Shown in pieces: positions 16,336-24,646 of a stretch of DNA of 48,664 bases (position 1 is its first letter; each line of letters begins with the position of its first letter). A program made the translations under genes and the position numbers. The stretch spans positions 1 to 48,664 of the forward strand of contig CABQHT010000010.1 in the NCBI GenBank assembly GCA_902464035.1. Direction: 5' to 3'. Origin of the DNA: an uncultured Collinsella sp. GTDB taxonomy: Bacteria; Actinomycetota; Coriobacteriia; Coriobacteriales; Coriobacteriaceae. The notes under the pieces are model-generated. The model saw only the letters and a list, made by a program, of their open reading frames with translations, was not told the origin of the DNA and did not search any database.

Positions 16336-16350
16336 TATCCACAGTGGACA
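16336..16350. promoter_or_regulatory. Operator-like palindrome TATCCACAGTGGACA
   Basis: A near-palindrome (TCCAC-A-GTGGA core) ending one base before the -35 box of the candidate allC promoter, the place expected for an activator. On the minus strand upstream of the nitroreductase gene, 27167-27181 reads TATCCACAGTGGATA, identical at 14 of 15 bases. The left part also equals a DnaA box (TTATCCACA), which is the main alternative reading. Confidence 0.5.
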
Positions 16351-16379
16351 TTGTTGGTGTTTTCCTTAGTCAGTATTGT
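16351..16379 (+). promoter_or_regulatory. Candidate allC-operon promoter
   Basis: TTGTTG at 16351-16356 and TATTGT at 16374-16379, spaced by 17 bases. Both hexamers are imperfect, as is common for activator-dependent promoters. The predicted start is about 65 bases before the allC ATG. Confidence 0.4.
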
Positions 16380-16453
16380 GTAAGCCAACGCACGGAATCG
16401 ACGTTGCACCACGCGCCTCGCCGATCCTCAACCAATTTATAAGGAGTGTAGAT

Positions 16454-17680
16454 ATGAGCACCTCCGTACAAGATGTGGAATCGGTTCGCGACTGGCTCGC
16501 ATCCTTCGGTACCGATAAGACCGGTGGCATGACCCGCCTGCTCTTTACGCCCGAATGGCTCGACGCCCAGCTCGCCCTCAAGCAGAAGTTTGAGGATATG
16601 GGCATGGTTGCCGAGTTCGATGAGGTCGGCAACCTCGTGGGCACCTATCCTGGCACCGACGGCACCGATGACGTCATCGCCTGCGGTAGCCACGTCGACA
16701 CCGTCGTTCACGGCGGCAAGCTCGACGGCGCCCTCGGCATCTTCGGTGGCTACCTGGCCATTAAGGATCTAGTCGAGACCCACGGCGCCCCCAAGAAGTC
16801 CCTCCGCGTCATCTCTATGGCCGAGGAAGAGGGCAGCCGCTTCCCCTTCGTCTTCTGGGGCAGCAAGAACATGGTCGGCACCGTTCCCGAGTCTGCACTC
16901 GAAGGCGTTGCCGATAACGACGGCGTCACCTTTACCGAGGCTATGAAGAACTGCGGCTTTGGCGTTCGCACCGCCCACACGAGCCCGCTCGACAACGTCA
17001 AGGCATTCCTGGAGCTCCACATCGAGCAGGGCAACACCCTCGAGATGGAAGGCAAGAAGGTGGGCGTCGTCACCGCCATCACCGGCCAGCGTCGCTACAA
17101 CATCCGCCTGCACGGCGAGGCTAACCACGCCGGCACGACCCGCATGTGCTATCGCCACGACGTGGTCCAGGTCTTCTCCCAGATTGTGACCGAGTCCATC
17201 GCGAAGGCTAATGCCGAGGGCGATCCACTGGTACTCACCTTCGGTCACATCGAGGTTACCCCCAACACCGTCAACGTCGTTCCCGGCGATGCCATGTTCA
17301 CCATGGACTGCCGTCACACCGACAAGGACACGCTCGTCCGCTTCTCCGAGGAAATCGAGGCCGACATGGCCCGTATCGCTGCCGAGCACGGTGTGGAGAT
17401 CGAGATCGACCGCTGGATGGACGAGGACCCCGTTCCCATGAACGCCGAGCTCGTCGCCAAGATCGAGCAGGTCGCTAAAGACTCCGGCGCCAACTACCGC
17501 ATGATGCACTCCGGCGCCGGCCACGACTCCCAGGTTATCGCCCCGCATGTTCCGACCGGCATGCTCTTTGTCCCCAGCGTTAAGGGCATCAGCCACAACC
17601 CGGCCGAATACACCGAGGGCGAAGACCTCAAGGCCGGCATCGACATGCTCGGCGCCGCCCTCTACAACCTTGCCTACTAG
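16454..17680 (+). CDS. allC: Allantoate amidohydrolase
   Basis: Hydrolyses allantoate to (S)-ureidoglycine, ammonia and CO2. The 408-aa protein is an M20-family amidohydrolase dependent on Mn2+. Metal-binding signatures are GSHVDTVVHGGKLDGALG (His and bridging Asp, near residue 80), the catalytic pair in MAEEEGSRF (near 120), a His in LELHIEQG (near 190) and the C-terminal MHSGAGHDSQ. The dimerisation lid carries GEANHAGTTRM, which separates amidohydrolases of allantoate and N-carbamoyl amino acids from peptidases. The operon context decides for allantoate. The start at 16454 follows AAGGAG. First gene of the plus-strand allantoin operon, 30 bases before pucI. Confidence 0.95.
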   Translation: MSTSVQDVESVRDWLASFGTDKTGGMTRLLFTPEWLDAQLALKQKFEDMGMVAEFDEVGNLVGTYPGTDGTDDVIACGSHVDTVVHGGKLDGALGIFGGYLAIKDLVETHGAPKKSLRVISMAEEEGSRFPFVFWGSKNMVGTVPESALEGVADNDGVTFTEAMKNCGFGVRTAHTSPLDNVKAFLELHIEQGNTLEMEGKKVGVVTAITGQRRYNIRLHGEANHAGTTRMCYRHDVVQVFSQIVTESIAKANAEGDPLVLTFGHIEVTPNTVNVVPGDAMFTMDCRHTDKDTLVRFSEEIEADMARIAAEHGVEIEIDRWMDEDPVPMNAELVAKIEQVAKDSGANYRMMHSGAGHDSQVIAPHVPTGMLFVPSVKGISHNPAEYTEGEDLKAGIDMLGAALYNLAY

Positions 17681-17710
17681 CGGCTCTATGCCCTTACGAA
17701 GGGAGGCGTC

Positions 17711-19195
17711 ATGCCTAACCCTCAATCCGTCGATTACCAGGTAACCGACGAGGAAGTCGAGCGTTACCGCGCCCGCGGCTACAACGACGACATGCTCCCC
17801 AAGACCGCCGAAAAGCGCAACATGGGGGTCAAGAACTACTTCACCCTGTGGATGGGCTCCGTCCACAACATCCCCAACTACGCTGCGGTGGGCGGATTCC
17901 TTTTCCTAGGTCTCTCCCCCATCAACGTTATGTTTGCCCTTGTGGTTAGCGCCCTGTTGGTCGCAGCCTTTATGGTGATCAACGGCGAGGCAGGATCCAA
18001 GTACGGCATCCCCTTTGCCATGCACCTGCGCTCCACCTATGGCAACCTGGGCGCCAAGCTGCCCGGCTTCCTGCGTGGCTGCGTTGCCGCTATCGCCTGG
18101 TTCGGCCTTCAGACCTACACCGGCTCCCTTGCCCTCACCATTATCCTGGGCAAGATCTTCCCCGGTTTCTTGGAGATCGGCGACGGTGCGCAAATCCTGG
18201 GTATCGGCATTCCGCAGCTCATCTCGTTTACCATCTTTTGGGTCCTCAACGTGGCAATCGGCCTGGGCGGTGGCGGTATCCTCAACAAGTTCACCGCCAT
18301 CCTTTCCCCGCTCATCTACGTCGTCGTCATCGGTATGACCGTCTGGGCAATCAGTGCTGCCGGCGGTCTGGGCAACATCCTTGCCTTTAGCCCCCAGGCA
18401 GCCGAGGACTTCAACCCCGTGTTCGTCTTCTTGATGATCCTGAACTCCGTCATCGCCGTTTGGGCAGCTCCGGGCGCCAGCGTCTCCGACTTTACCCAGA
18501 ACGCCACGTCCACCGCAACCCAGCGTCGCGGCCAGACCCTCTCCCTGCTCGTCGCCTACGTGGTCTTTGCCTTCTGCAGCGTCGTCATCCTTATCGGCGC
18601 CTCGCTTGCCACCGGCACGCAGCACTGGGACATCACCACGGTCATCGACTCTTGGGATTCCATTCCCCTCGTCGTCTGCGCCACGGGAGTCTTTTTGCTC
18701 ACCACCATCTCCACCAACGCCACGGGCAACATCATCCCGGCTGGTTATCAGCTGGCAGCCCTGTTCCCCAAGAAGCTTACCTATCGTAGCGGCGTTGTGA
18801 TCGCAAGCGTCATCAGCTTTGCCATCATGCCTTGGAAGCTCATGGAAAACTCCAGCTCCATCTACCTGTTCCTGAACACCATCGGCGCCGTGCTCGGTCC
18901 CGTCGCCGGCGTTATGATCGCCCACTACTACTTTGTCGCCAAGCGCCAGATCGACCTCGACGCGCTCTACATGGACATGAACGACCAGGACAAGTCCAAC
19001 CCCTATCAGGGCGTCAACGTTCCGGCCTACATCGCGACCATCGCGGCGCTCGTCATCTCGCTCTCGGGCCAGTTTATCCCCGCGCTCTCGTTTATCTCAG
19101 GCGTCTCTTGGTTCGCAGGCTCCATCTCGGCCTTCGTAATCTACCTCGCCATTCACAAGCTTTCCTCGTCTAAGGCACAGGCCAAGGCCGAGTAA
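17711..19195 (+). CDS. pucI: Allantoin permease, NCS1 family
   Basis: A 494-aa membrane protein of the nucleobase:cation symporter-1 family with about twelve hydrophobic segments. The N-terminal cytoplasmic part ends in NYFTLWMGSVHNIPNYAAVGGF, the family's first transmembrane helix. Other landmarks are the SKYGIPFAMHLRSTYG loop between helices 2 and 3 and GASVSDFTQNA after helix 6. Placement between allC and allB indicates allantoin uptake, as for B. subtilis PucI and E. coli YbbW. The start at 17711 follows GGGAGG. A spacer of about 155 bases with three stem-loops separates it from allB. Confidence 0.93.
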   Translation: MPNPQSVDYQVTDEEVERYRARGYNDDMLPKTAEKRNMGVKNYFTLWMGSVHNIPNYAAVGGFLFLGLSPINVMFALVVSALLVAAFMVINGEAGSKYGIPFAMHLRSTYGNLGAKLPGFLRGCVAAIAWFGLQTYTGSLALTIILGKIFPGFLEIGDGAQILGIGIPQLISFTIFWVLNVAIGLGGGGILNKFTAILSPLIYVVVIGMTVWAISAAGGLGNILAFSPQAAEDFNPVFVFLMILNSVIAVWAAPGASVSDFTQNATSTATQRRGQTLSLLVAYVVFAFCSVVILIGASLATGTQHWDITTVIDSWDSIPLVVCATGVFLLTTISTNATGNIIPAGYQLAALFPKKLTYRSGVVIASVISFAIMPWKLMENSSSIYLFLNTIGAVLGPVAGVMIAHYYFVAKRQIDLDALYMDMNDQDKSNPYQGVNVPAYIATIAALVISLSGQFIPALSFISGVSWFAGSISAFVIYLAIHKLSSSKAQAKAE

Positions 19196-19204
19196 AGCAA
19201 CCAC

Positions 19205-19291
19205 GCAGGCCCTCGCCTGCAGGAGCGCACGCTCCGCCCCATCTTCAACCTCGCCAGGGACGCGCTGCTGGCGCGCAAACGGCGCGTCCCT
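19205..19291 (+). repeat. Three consecutive stem-loops between pucI and allB
   Basis: Stem-loops are at 19205-19220 (GCAGGC/GCCTGC), 19222-19235 (GGAGCG/CGCTCC) and 19256-19291 (AGGGACGCG/CGCGTCCCT with an 18-base loop). No T-run follows, so these look like mRNA stabilising or processing structures rather than a terminator. Confidence 0.5.
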
Positions 19292-19351
19292 GTAAAGGTC
19301 CTTTCCACAACGTCTGTTAAGAATGCAGACACCCTACCTAAGGGAGGAACA

Positions 19352-20716
19352 ATGTACGACCTCGTAATTAAAGGCGGTACCGTCATCCTCGAAGACGGCG
19401 AGACCGTAACCGACGTTGCTGTAACCGATGGCAAGATCGCCGCTATCGGCGCCGATCTTGAGGGCACCGAGACCATCGATGCCACCGGCCTCGTTGTGAG
19501 CCCGGGCATGATCGACGGCCACGCCCACATCACCGACCCCGGCGGCGGCTATCGCGACGGCTGGGAGGGCTACCTCACCGGCACCGCTGCATGCGCCAAG
19601 GGCGGCATCACCTCTATCGTCGAGATGCCCCTCAACCAGGTTCCCGCCACCACCAACGGCGAGCGCCTCGCTATCAAGGAGGCTGCTGGCGCTGGTAAGC
19701 TCCGCGTCGACGTCGCTTCTCTGGGCGGCCTGACCCCCTACAACCTCGACGGCGGCATCCAGGAGCTCGCCGACGGTGGCGTCGTGGGCTACAAGGCATT
19801 CGTCGCCAGCTGCGGCGACCGCACCATCCCCGACAACGGCGACTTTGAGGACGTCGACGACTACTCGCTGTGGGAGGGCATGCGCCAGATCGCCAAGACC
19901 GGCAAGGTGCTCGATGTTCACTGCGAGAACGCCCCCATCACCAACAAGCTCGGCGCACTCGCCAAGGCTGCCGGTAAGGGTAAGGTCTCCGACTACGTTG
20001 CCACCCGTCCCCCGTTCACCGAGGCCGAGGCCGTCCGTCGCGTGATCTTCTTCGCCAAGCAGACCGGCTGCCGCGTCAACATCTGTCACTGCACCTGCAA
20101 GGAGGCTGTGGCCGAGGTTATCGCCGCTCAGCAGGAGGGCTACGACATCACCTGCGAGACCTGCCCGCACTACCTGTACTTCACGACCGACGAGCTCGAC
20201 GCCATCGGCAACATCACCAAGTGCTCTCCCCCGATTCGTGACAAGGCCCAGCAGGACGCCCTGTGGAAGCTGCTCGCCGACGGTTCCATCGCCATGGTCG
20301 TCTCCGACCACTCCCCCTGCACGCCCGACCTCAAGGCTCCCGAGAACGCCTTTGACGCCTGGGGCGGCATCTCCGGCATCCAGAACTGCATGGATGTCAT
20401 GTACGACGAGATGGTCCAGAAGCGCGGCATGAGCGCAGCTCTGTTCGCCAAGGTCATGTCCACCAACGTCGCCGACCGCTTTGGTCTGGCCGACAAGGGT
20501 CGCATTGAGGTTGGCAAGGATGCCGACTTCTGCCTGATTGAGCCCAACAGCCCCTACACGCTGCAGGCCGACGATCTTGAGTACAAGAACAAGATCACGC
20601 CCTACATCGGCCGCACCATCGGCTGCCAGGTCGCCCGCACCATCCTGCGCGGTGAGACCACCTATGCAAAGGGCGAGGGTGTCTGCAAGGACTTCCCCGG
20701 CAAGTTTGTCAAATAG
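19352..20716 (+). CDS. allB: Allantoinase
   Basis: Opens the hydantoin ring of allantoin to allantoate. 454 aa, one more than E. coli AllB, in the cyclic amidohydrolase superfamily with a binuclear metal centre. Features are the N-terminal beta-sandwich DLVIKGGTVILEDGE, the metal-binding SPGMIDGHAHITDPGG (two His), the Lys that is carboxylated in VVGYKAFVA (near residue 147), later His ligands in DVHCEN and CHCTCKEA, and the Asp in VVSDHSPC. Dihydropyrimidinase and dihydroorotase are the alternatives, but the SDHSPC loop and the operon point to allantoinase. The start at 19352 follows AAGGGAGG. Confidence 0.96.
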   Translation: MYDLVIKGGTVILEDGETVTDVAVTDGKIAAIGADLEGTETIDATGLVVSPGMIDGHAHITDPGGGYRDGWEGYLTGTAACAKGGITSIVEMPLNQVPATTNGERLAIKEAAGAGKLRVDVASLGGLTPYNLDGGIQELADGGVVGYKAFVASCGDRTIPDNGDFEDVDDYSLWEGMRQIAKTGKVLDVHCENAPITNKLGALAKAAGKGKVSDYVATRPPFTEAEAVRRVIFFAKQTGCRVNICHCTCKEAVAEVIAAQQEGYDITCETCPHYLYFTTDELDAIGNITKCSPPIRDKAQQDALWKLLADGSIAMVVSDHSPCTPDLKAPENAFDAWGGISGIQNCMDVMYDEMVQKRGMSAALFAKVMSTNVADRFGLADKGRIEVGKDADFCLIEPNSPYTLQADDLEYKNKITPYIGRTIGCQVARTILRGETTYAKGEGVCKDFPGKFVK

Positions 20717-20736
20717 CGCCCACACGCTTTAAAACG

Positions 20737-20765
20737 GGGCCCGCTCACCTTTGAGTGTCGGGCCC
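20737..20765 (+). repeat. Hairpin between allB and the MFS gene
   Basis: A 7-bp perfect stem (GGGCCCG with CGGGCCC, 15-base loop) in the 85-base gap. Only TTC follows, so it is weak as a terminator and may tune expression between the two genes. Confidence 0.4.
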
Positions 20766-20801
20766 TTCACCTGTTCCATCGACCGTAAGGGGCTTCATCC
20801 C

Positions 20802-22043
20802 ATGACCACCAAGGCAACAACTCAAACGCCCTTCTGGAAGCGCGCCATCGTGGTGCTCGCCCTTGGCTGGGTTGTCATCTGGATCTCGCGTATGATGCTC
20901 ACCCCCATTTACTCGGTGCTTTCCGAGTTCTTTGGCGGCGTCTCTAACGCGCAGCTCGGTCTTATCTCGAGCTTCTACTTTTTGGGCTATGTGATCATGC
21001 AGATCCCCTCGGGCATCCTGGTCGATCGGTTTGGCATGAAGGCCGTGGTCATCCCCGGCTTTATCGTGTTTGCCGTGGGCACCGTCATCATCGCGCTTTC
21101 GGGCACGCTCGAGATGCTCTATGCCGGCAGTCTTATCTCTGGTGCTGGATGCGGCACGTTCTTTGGCATCGCCTACACCATCACCAACGTGTACGTGCCG
21201 GGCGATAAAAAGAGCCTTGCCACCGCTATCGTCAACTCCGGCACTGCCGTGGGCTCCGGCCTAGGCCTGGTTTCGGCCAGCTGCCTGGTAAGCACCGGCG
21301 TGCTCCCCTGGCAGACCCTCGCTGCCTCCACCGCTGTGCTCGCCCTCGTCATGGCTGTAGTCTTTGCGCGCACCCTGCCCGGGCAGAAGGAGGCTGCGGC
21401 ACCGGCCACCATCGAGCAAAAGCTCGATTCGGCCGCACCCAAAAAGAGCGGTCTGGGCAAGCTCTTTAAGCCGCAGATGATTGCTGCCTATATCGTCTAC
21501 TTCTCCACGCTCTACATGTATTACCTCATTAGCACGTGGCTCCCCAACTTCTTGGGTACCGAGCGTGGCTTTGCCGATAGCCTCACAGGCATCGTGTCCT
21601 CGCTCGTCTTTTTTGCCGGTATTCCCGGCGCGCTCATCTTTAGCCGCCTTGCCGACAAGATGCCCACCAAAAAGGTGCCGCTGATCGTTGGCCTCGAGCT
21701 TATTGCCAGCGTCTTTGCCCTGGTCATGATCCAGAGCACCAACCAGACCGTCGTTGTCGCCGGCATCGTCGCCTACGGTTTCTTTGGCAAACTCACCGTC
21801 GAGCCCATCATCATCAGCTGGCTTGGACAGTTTGCCCCCAAGGGCTCTGTCACCACCATGTTTGGCGTCTTCAACTTCTTTGGCATGAGCGCCTCGGTGG
21901 TCGCCCCCACCGTCACGGGTTCTCTTACCGACTCGCTCGGTTCGGGCGTCTGGGGCTTCTACCTTGCAATCTTGATCATCCTCGTGGGAACGGCGGCCTT
22001 CTTGGTCATCGACCGCATCTGCGCCAGCCGCGCCCGCGCCTAA
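20802..22043 (+). CDS. MFS transporter in the allantoin operon
   Basis: A 413-aa major facilitator with twelve hydrophobic segments in two halves joined by a charged loop at about residues 205-225. The motif between helices 2 and 3 reads GILVDRFGMK, matching the MFS G-x-x-x-D-R-x-G-x-K pattern; the second half has the counterpart FSRLADKMPTKK. General similarity is to anion:cation symporter-type members, but the substrate is not readable. A separate allantoin permease exists in the same operon, so this may export an end product such as oxamate or import a related ureide. The start at 20802 is preceded by AAGGGG; an earlier GTG in frame has no site. Confidence 0.85.
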   Translation: MTTKATTQTPFWKRAIVVLALGWVVIWISRMMLTPIYSVLSEFFGGVSNAQLGLISSFYFLGYVIMQIPSGILVDRFGMKAVVIPGFIVFAVGTVIIALSGTLEMLYAGSLISGAGCGTFFGIAYTITNVYVPGDKKSLATAIVNSGTAVGSGLGLVSASCLVSTGVLPWQTLAASTAVLALVMAVVFARTLPGQKEAAAPATIEQKLDSAAPKKSGLGKLFKPQMIAAYIVYFSTLYMYYLISTWLPNFLGTERGFADSLTGIVSSLVFFAGIPGALIFSRLADKMPTKKVPLIVGLELIASVFALVMIQSTNQTVVVAGIVAYGFFGKLTVEPIIISWLGQFAPKGSVTTMFGVFNFFGMSASVVAPTVTGSLTDSLGSGVWGFYLAILIILVGTAAFLVIDRICASRARA

Positions 22044-22083
22044 CTTCGTTTACTTATCAGCGCCCAAAAGAAAGGAAACAATC

Positions 22084-22872
22084 ATGGGCTACCGTAACAA
22101 CAACACTGGCTATCGCGACGACATTCTGCAGAACCGCTCCGTCGTCAAGCGCAACTGGGCTGTCATCGAGCCCGACGGCTGCGTCAAGAACGTTATCCCC
22201 GGCTTCGAGAACTGCGACGTCACCATCTTGGGTTCGCCCAAGCTCGGCGGCACCTTCGTCGATTACCTGCTGACCGTGCATGAGGGTGGCAAGAACGCTC
22301 AGGGCTGGGGCCAGCCGGGCGAGGAGCTCTTCATCTACTTCTTCGACGGCACCGTCGAGGTTTCCGATGGCGAGACCACCCAGACCGTGACCGACGGCGG
22401 CTACATCTTCGTCCCCGAGGGCAAGAAGATCTTCTTTGAGAACAAGGGCGAGGGCGACGCCCACGGCTTTATGTACAAGCGTCTCTACGACCGCATCGAG
22501 GGCCACGAGGCCCACACCGTAATCGGCAACTCCAACGATCTTGAGTGGGTCGACTACGAGGACATGACCGACGTCAAGTGCTGCGACTTCCTGCCCAGCG
22601 CCACCGATCTTGGCTTTGACATGAACATCCACATCCTGGCCTTTAAGCCGGGCGCGTGCCACGGCTACGTGGAGACCCACTTCCAGGAGCACGGCGCCTA
22701 CATCTTCTCCGGCGAGGGCATGTATGTGCTCGAGGACCAGTGGCTGCCCGTCAAGAAGGGTGACTACCTCTACATGGGCGCTTACTGCCCGCAGGCCGCC
22801 TACGGTATCGGCCGCGACGAGGACTTCGCCTACATCTACAGCAAGGACTGCAACCGCGACGTCCGCCTCTAA
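22084..22872 (+). CDS. allE: (S)-ureidoglycine aminohydrolase
   Basis: Releases ammonia from ureidoglycine to give (S)-ureidoglycolate, with Mn2+. The 262-aa protein is a bicupin: the first cupin spans about residues 45-125 (PGEELFIYFFDGTVEV) and the second about 180-255. The second holds the metal site, with Glu and His in the segment VETHFQEHGAYIFSGEG, as in known AllE proteins. N-terminal NWAVIEPDGCVKNVIP also matches. The start at 22084 follows GAAAGGA. It is the last gene of the plus operon, ending at a clear terminator. Its product feeds AllD on the other strand. Confidence 0.95.
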   Translation: MGYRNNNTGYRDDILQNRSVVKRNWAVIEPDGCVKNVIPGFENCDVTILGSPKLGGTFVDYLLTVHEGGKNAQGWGQPGEELFIYFFDGTVEVSDGETTQTVTDGGYIFVPEGKKIFFENKGEGDAHGFMYKRLYDRIEGHEAHTVIGNSNDLEWVDYEDMTDVKCCDFLPSATDLGFDMNIHILAFKPGACHGYVETHFQEHGAYIFSGEGMYVLEDQWLPVKKGDYLYMGAYCPQAAYGIGRDEDFAYIYSKDCNRDVRL

Positions 22873-22948
22873 ATCATTCCTGGGTTTCGGGGTACTCCTC
22901 TCCTCTCTCTCCTAACCACGTGTGAGGTGCCCTACCCGTCTTCAACCT

Positions 22949-22983
22949 GCCCCGCGGCGCCGTGTGCGCCACGGGGCGCTTTT
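22949..22983 (+). terminator. Intrinsic terminator after allE
   Basis: A two-part stem (GCCCCG with CGGGGC outside, GGCGC with GCGCC inside) followed by GCTTTT. It ends the allC-to-allE operon and isolates pucR. Confidence 0.85.
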
Positions 22984-22998
22984 GCACTACCATCTGAT

Positions 22999-23028
22999 GT
23001 GACAATGGGACTGTCTCCCTGTCATATG
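22999..23028 (+). promoter_or_regulatory. Candidate pucR promoter
   Basis: GTGACA at 22999-23004 is followed after 17-18 bases by TCATATG at 23022-23028. TGACA and TGTCA at the two ends form an inverted repeat across the spacer, which could let a dimeric regulator act here. The -10 box is poor. Confidence 0.35.
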
Positions 23029-23047
23029 CGACCGTTAAGGAGCCCTC

Positions 23048-24646
23048 ATGAACGTATCAGACGCACTGTTGCTTCCCTCCTTCGAGGGCGCCACCGTCAT
23101 CGCCGGCCGTGCGGGCCTGGATCGCGAGGTCTCCACCGCCATGATCGTCGAGGCCCCCGATATCGAGTCGTGGGGCAAATCCGGCCAGATGCTCATCACG
23201 AGCTTCTATGCCTTCGAGAACCTCTCCGCTGATGGGCTCACCTTCTTCTTTGATAAAGCAGATGAGCTCGGCATCGGGGCGATTGTCTTTAAGCCCGAGC
23301 GCCTTTTGGCAGAGGCACCGGCTCAGATCGTCAAGCTTTGCGACAAGCACGATCTTCCGCTCATTCAGATTCCCTCCGACACCAAGTACGAGGGCCTGCT
23401 GCTCGACGTGCTCGGCAACTTCTTAGACTCCAACCTCACACTGCTCAACCGCTTCTATGACCTGCATCGTCAGACTATGGACCTGGCCCTGCGCGAGCCT
23501 ACCGTGCTCGAGATTCTGCTCAAGCTGCGCGGCCTCATCCATGCCGACATCACGTTTTTCGACAGCACCAAGGATCGTCGCACCACCACGAGCCAAGAGC
23601 TTTCGCGCTTTACCATGCCGCGCTTGACGGAGTTCGACGAAAACCAGTACCGCAGCCATCGCTATTTTGACGCTGAGCTTACCTACCCCGAGCTTACGCG
23701 CCATGCGACTGCGGTGCTCATCCCCAGCTCCGATGACCAGATCTACTACTTGATCTTGCACGTTAAGGTCGCGCGCCTTTCCCCGCTCGACATCATGGCG
23801 GTCGAAAACGTCGTGTCGCTGCTACAGATGGAAATCCTTAAGCAAAACGCCCTCGACCGTAAGATCTTCTTCCAGAACAACAATGTGATGCGCGAACTGC
23901 TCACCGAGTCTTCGCTCGACCCCGAGCGCGTCATGAACAGCTTGCAGTCGCTGGGCATTGGTGCCTTCCCCCATTACGAGGCCCTGATGCTCAAGGTCAA
24001 CCTCGTCGACCCCAATGCCATCGATCGTCGCGGCGATATCTTGATTATGACGCGTCGCCGCCTCAAGATGCTCTATCCCGAGACCGCCTACCTGGAGATG
24101 AACGATTCGATCGTCTTTTTGCATAACGTCAAATCGCCCCAGGCCCGCTACGATTCGGCTGATATCAAGACGATTATGAAAGATGTCGCCATGGTGCCGG
24201 CGCTGCCAGCGTTTTCGTACCTGGGCGCCATCTCGTCGCTTGGAACGTCGTCGAACCTGCCCGACCTGATGCGCGAGGTCACCGAGATTGAGCGCTTCTT
24301 TGATGGCGAGCAGTATCACGGCCGCATCATGCGCTTTGAGGATTTGGGCATCTACAAGCTCTTTATGCAGGTAACCGATGCCACCGAACTCACGCGCTTT
24401 ATCGATCCGCGCGTACGCGAGCTCCACGACCGCAGCTTCGAGTTCTTTGAGACGGCCTCGGTCCTGTGCGAGAACAACCTCAACTACCAGGAAACGGCCC
24501 GCCAGCTCTTTATGCACCCCAAGACGATCCGCTACCGCTCCGAGCGCATCCAAAAGACGACCGGACTCGACTTCCACAATCCCGACGATCGTCTGCAGAT
24601 TGCACTGGGCTCGCGCATCTTCCGCCTGCTCGATAAGGAGAACTAA
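23048..24646 (+). CDS. pucR: PucR-family transcriptional regulator of purine catabolism
   Basis: A 532-aa protein with the PucR architecture. The N-terminal PucR ligand domain (about residues 5-125) starts SDALLLPSFEGATVIAG and includes the MIVEAPDIESWGKSGQMLIT stretch. A middle GGDEF-like region follows, and the C-terminal PucR-type HTH_30 lies at about residues 470-525 (CENNLNYQETARQLFMHPKT and YRSERIQKTTG). B. subtilis PucR is activated by allantoin or allantoate and turns on purine degradation genes, so the same logic is inferred here. The start at 23048 follows AAGGAG. It heads a three-gene operon behind its own candidate promoter; its stop directly abuts the next ATG. Confidence 0.92.
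   Translation: MNVSDALLLPSFEGATVIAGRAGLDREVSTAMIVEAPDIESWGKSGQMLITSFYAFENLSADGLTFFFDKADELGIGAIVFKPERLLAEAPAQIVKLCDKHDLPLIQIPSDTKYEGLLLDVLGNFLDSNLTLLNRFYDLHRQTMDLALREPTVLEILLKLRGLIHADITFFDSTKDRRTTTSQELSRFTMPRLTEFDENQYRSHRYFDAELTYPELTRHATAVLIPSSDDQIYYLILHVKVARLSPLDIMAVENVVSLLQMEILKQNALDRKIFFQNNNVMRELLTESSLDPERVMNSLQSLGIGAFPHYEALMLKVNLVDPNAIDRRGDILIMTRRRLKMLYPETAYLEMNDSIVFLHNVKSPQARYDSADIKTIMKDVAMVPALPAFSYLGAISSLGTSSNLPDLMREVTEIERFFDGEQYHGRIMRFEDLGIYKLFMQVTDATELTRFIDPRVRELHDRSFEFFETASVLCENNLNYQETARQLFMHPKTIRYRSERIQKTTGLDFHNPDDRLQIALGSRIFRLLDKEN

Larger units (their letters stand above)
16201..16453. other. Divergent regulatory region between the two allantoin operons
   Basis: These 253 bases separate fdrA-ylbE (minus) and allC (plus). 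They hold a candidate allC promoter, a 15-bp operator-like palindrome just upstream of it and the allC ribosome site AAGGAG. A short frame toward the minus strand continues the FdrA frame upstream but has no ribosome site. This is the most likely place of action for the island's PucR regulator. Confidence 0.6.

Noticed and set aside
16336..16344. DnaA box (TTATCCACA) suggesting an origin
   Set aside because: A single box, no AT-rich unwinding region and no dnaA/dnaN nearby; the palindromic context shared with 27167 favours a regulator site.
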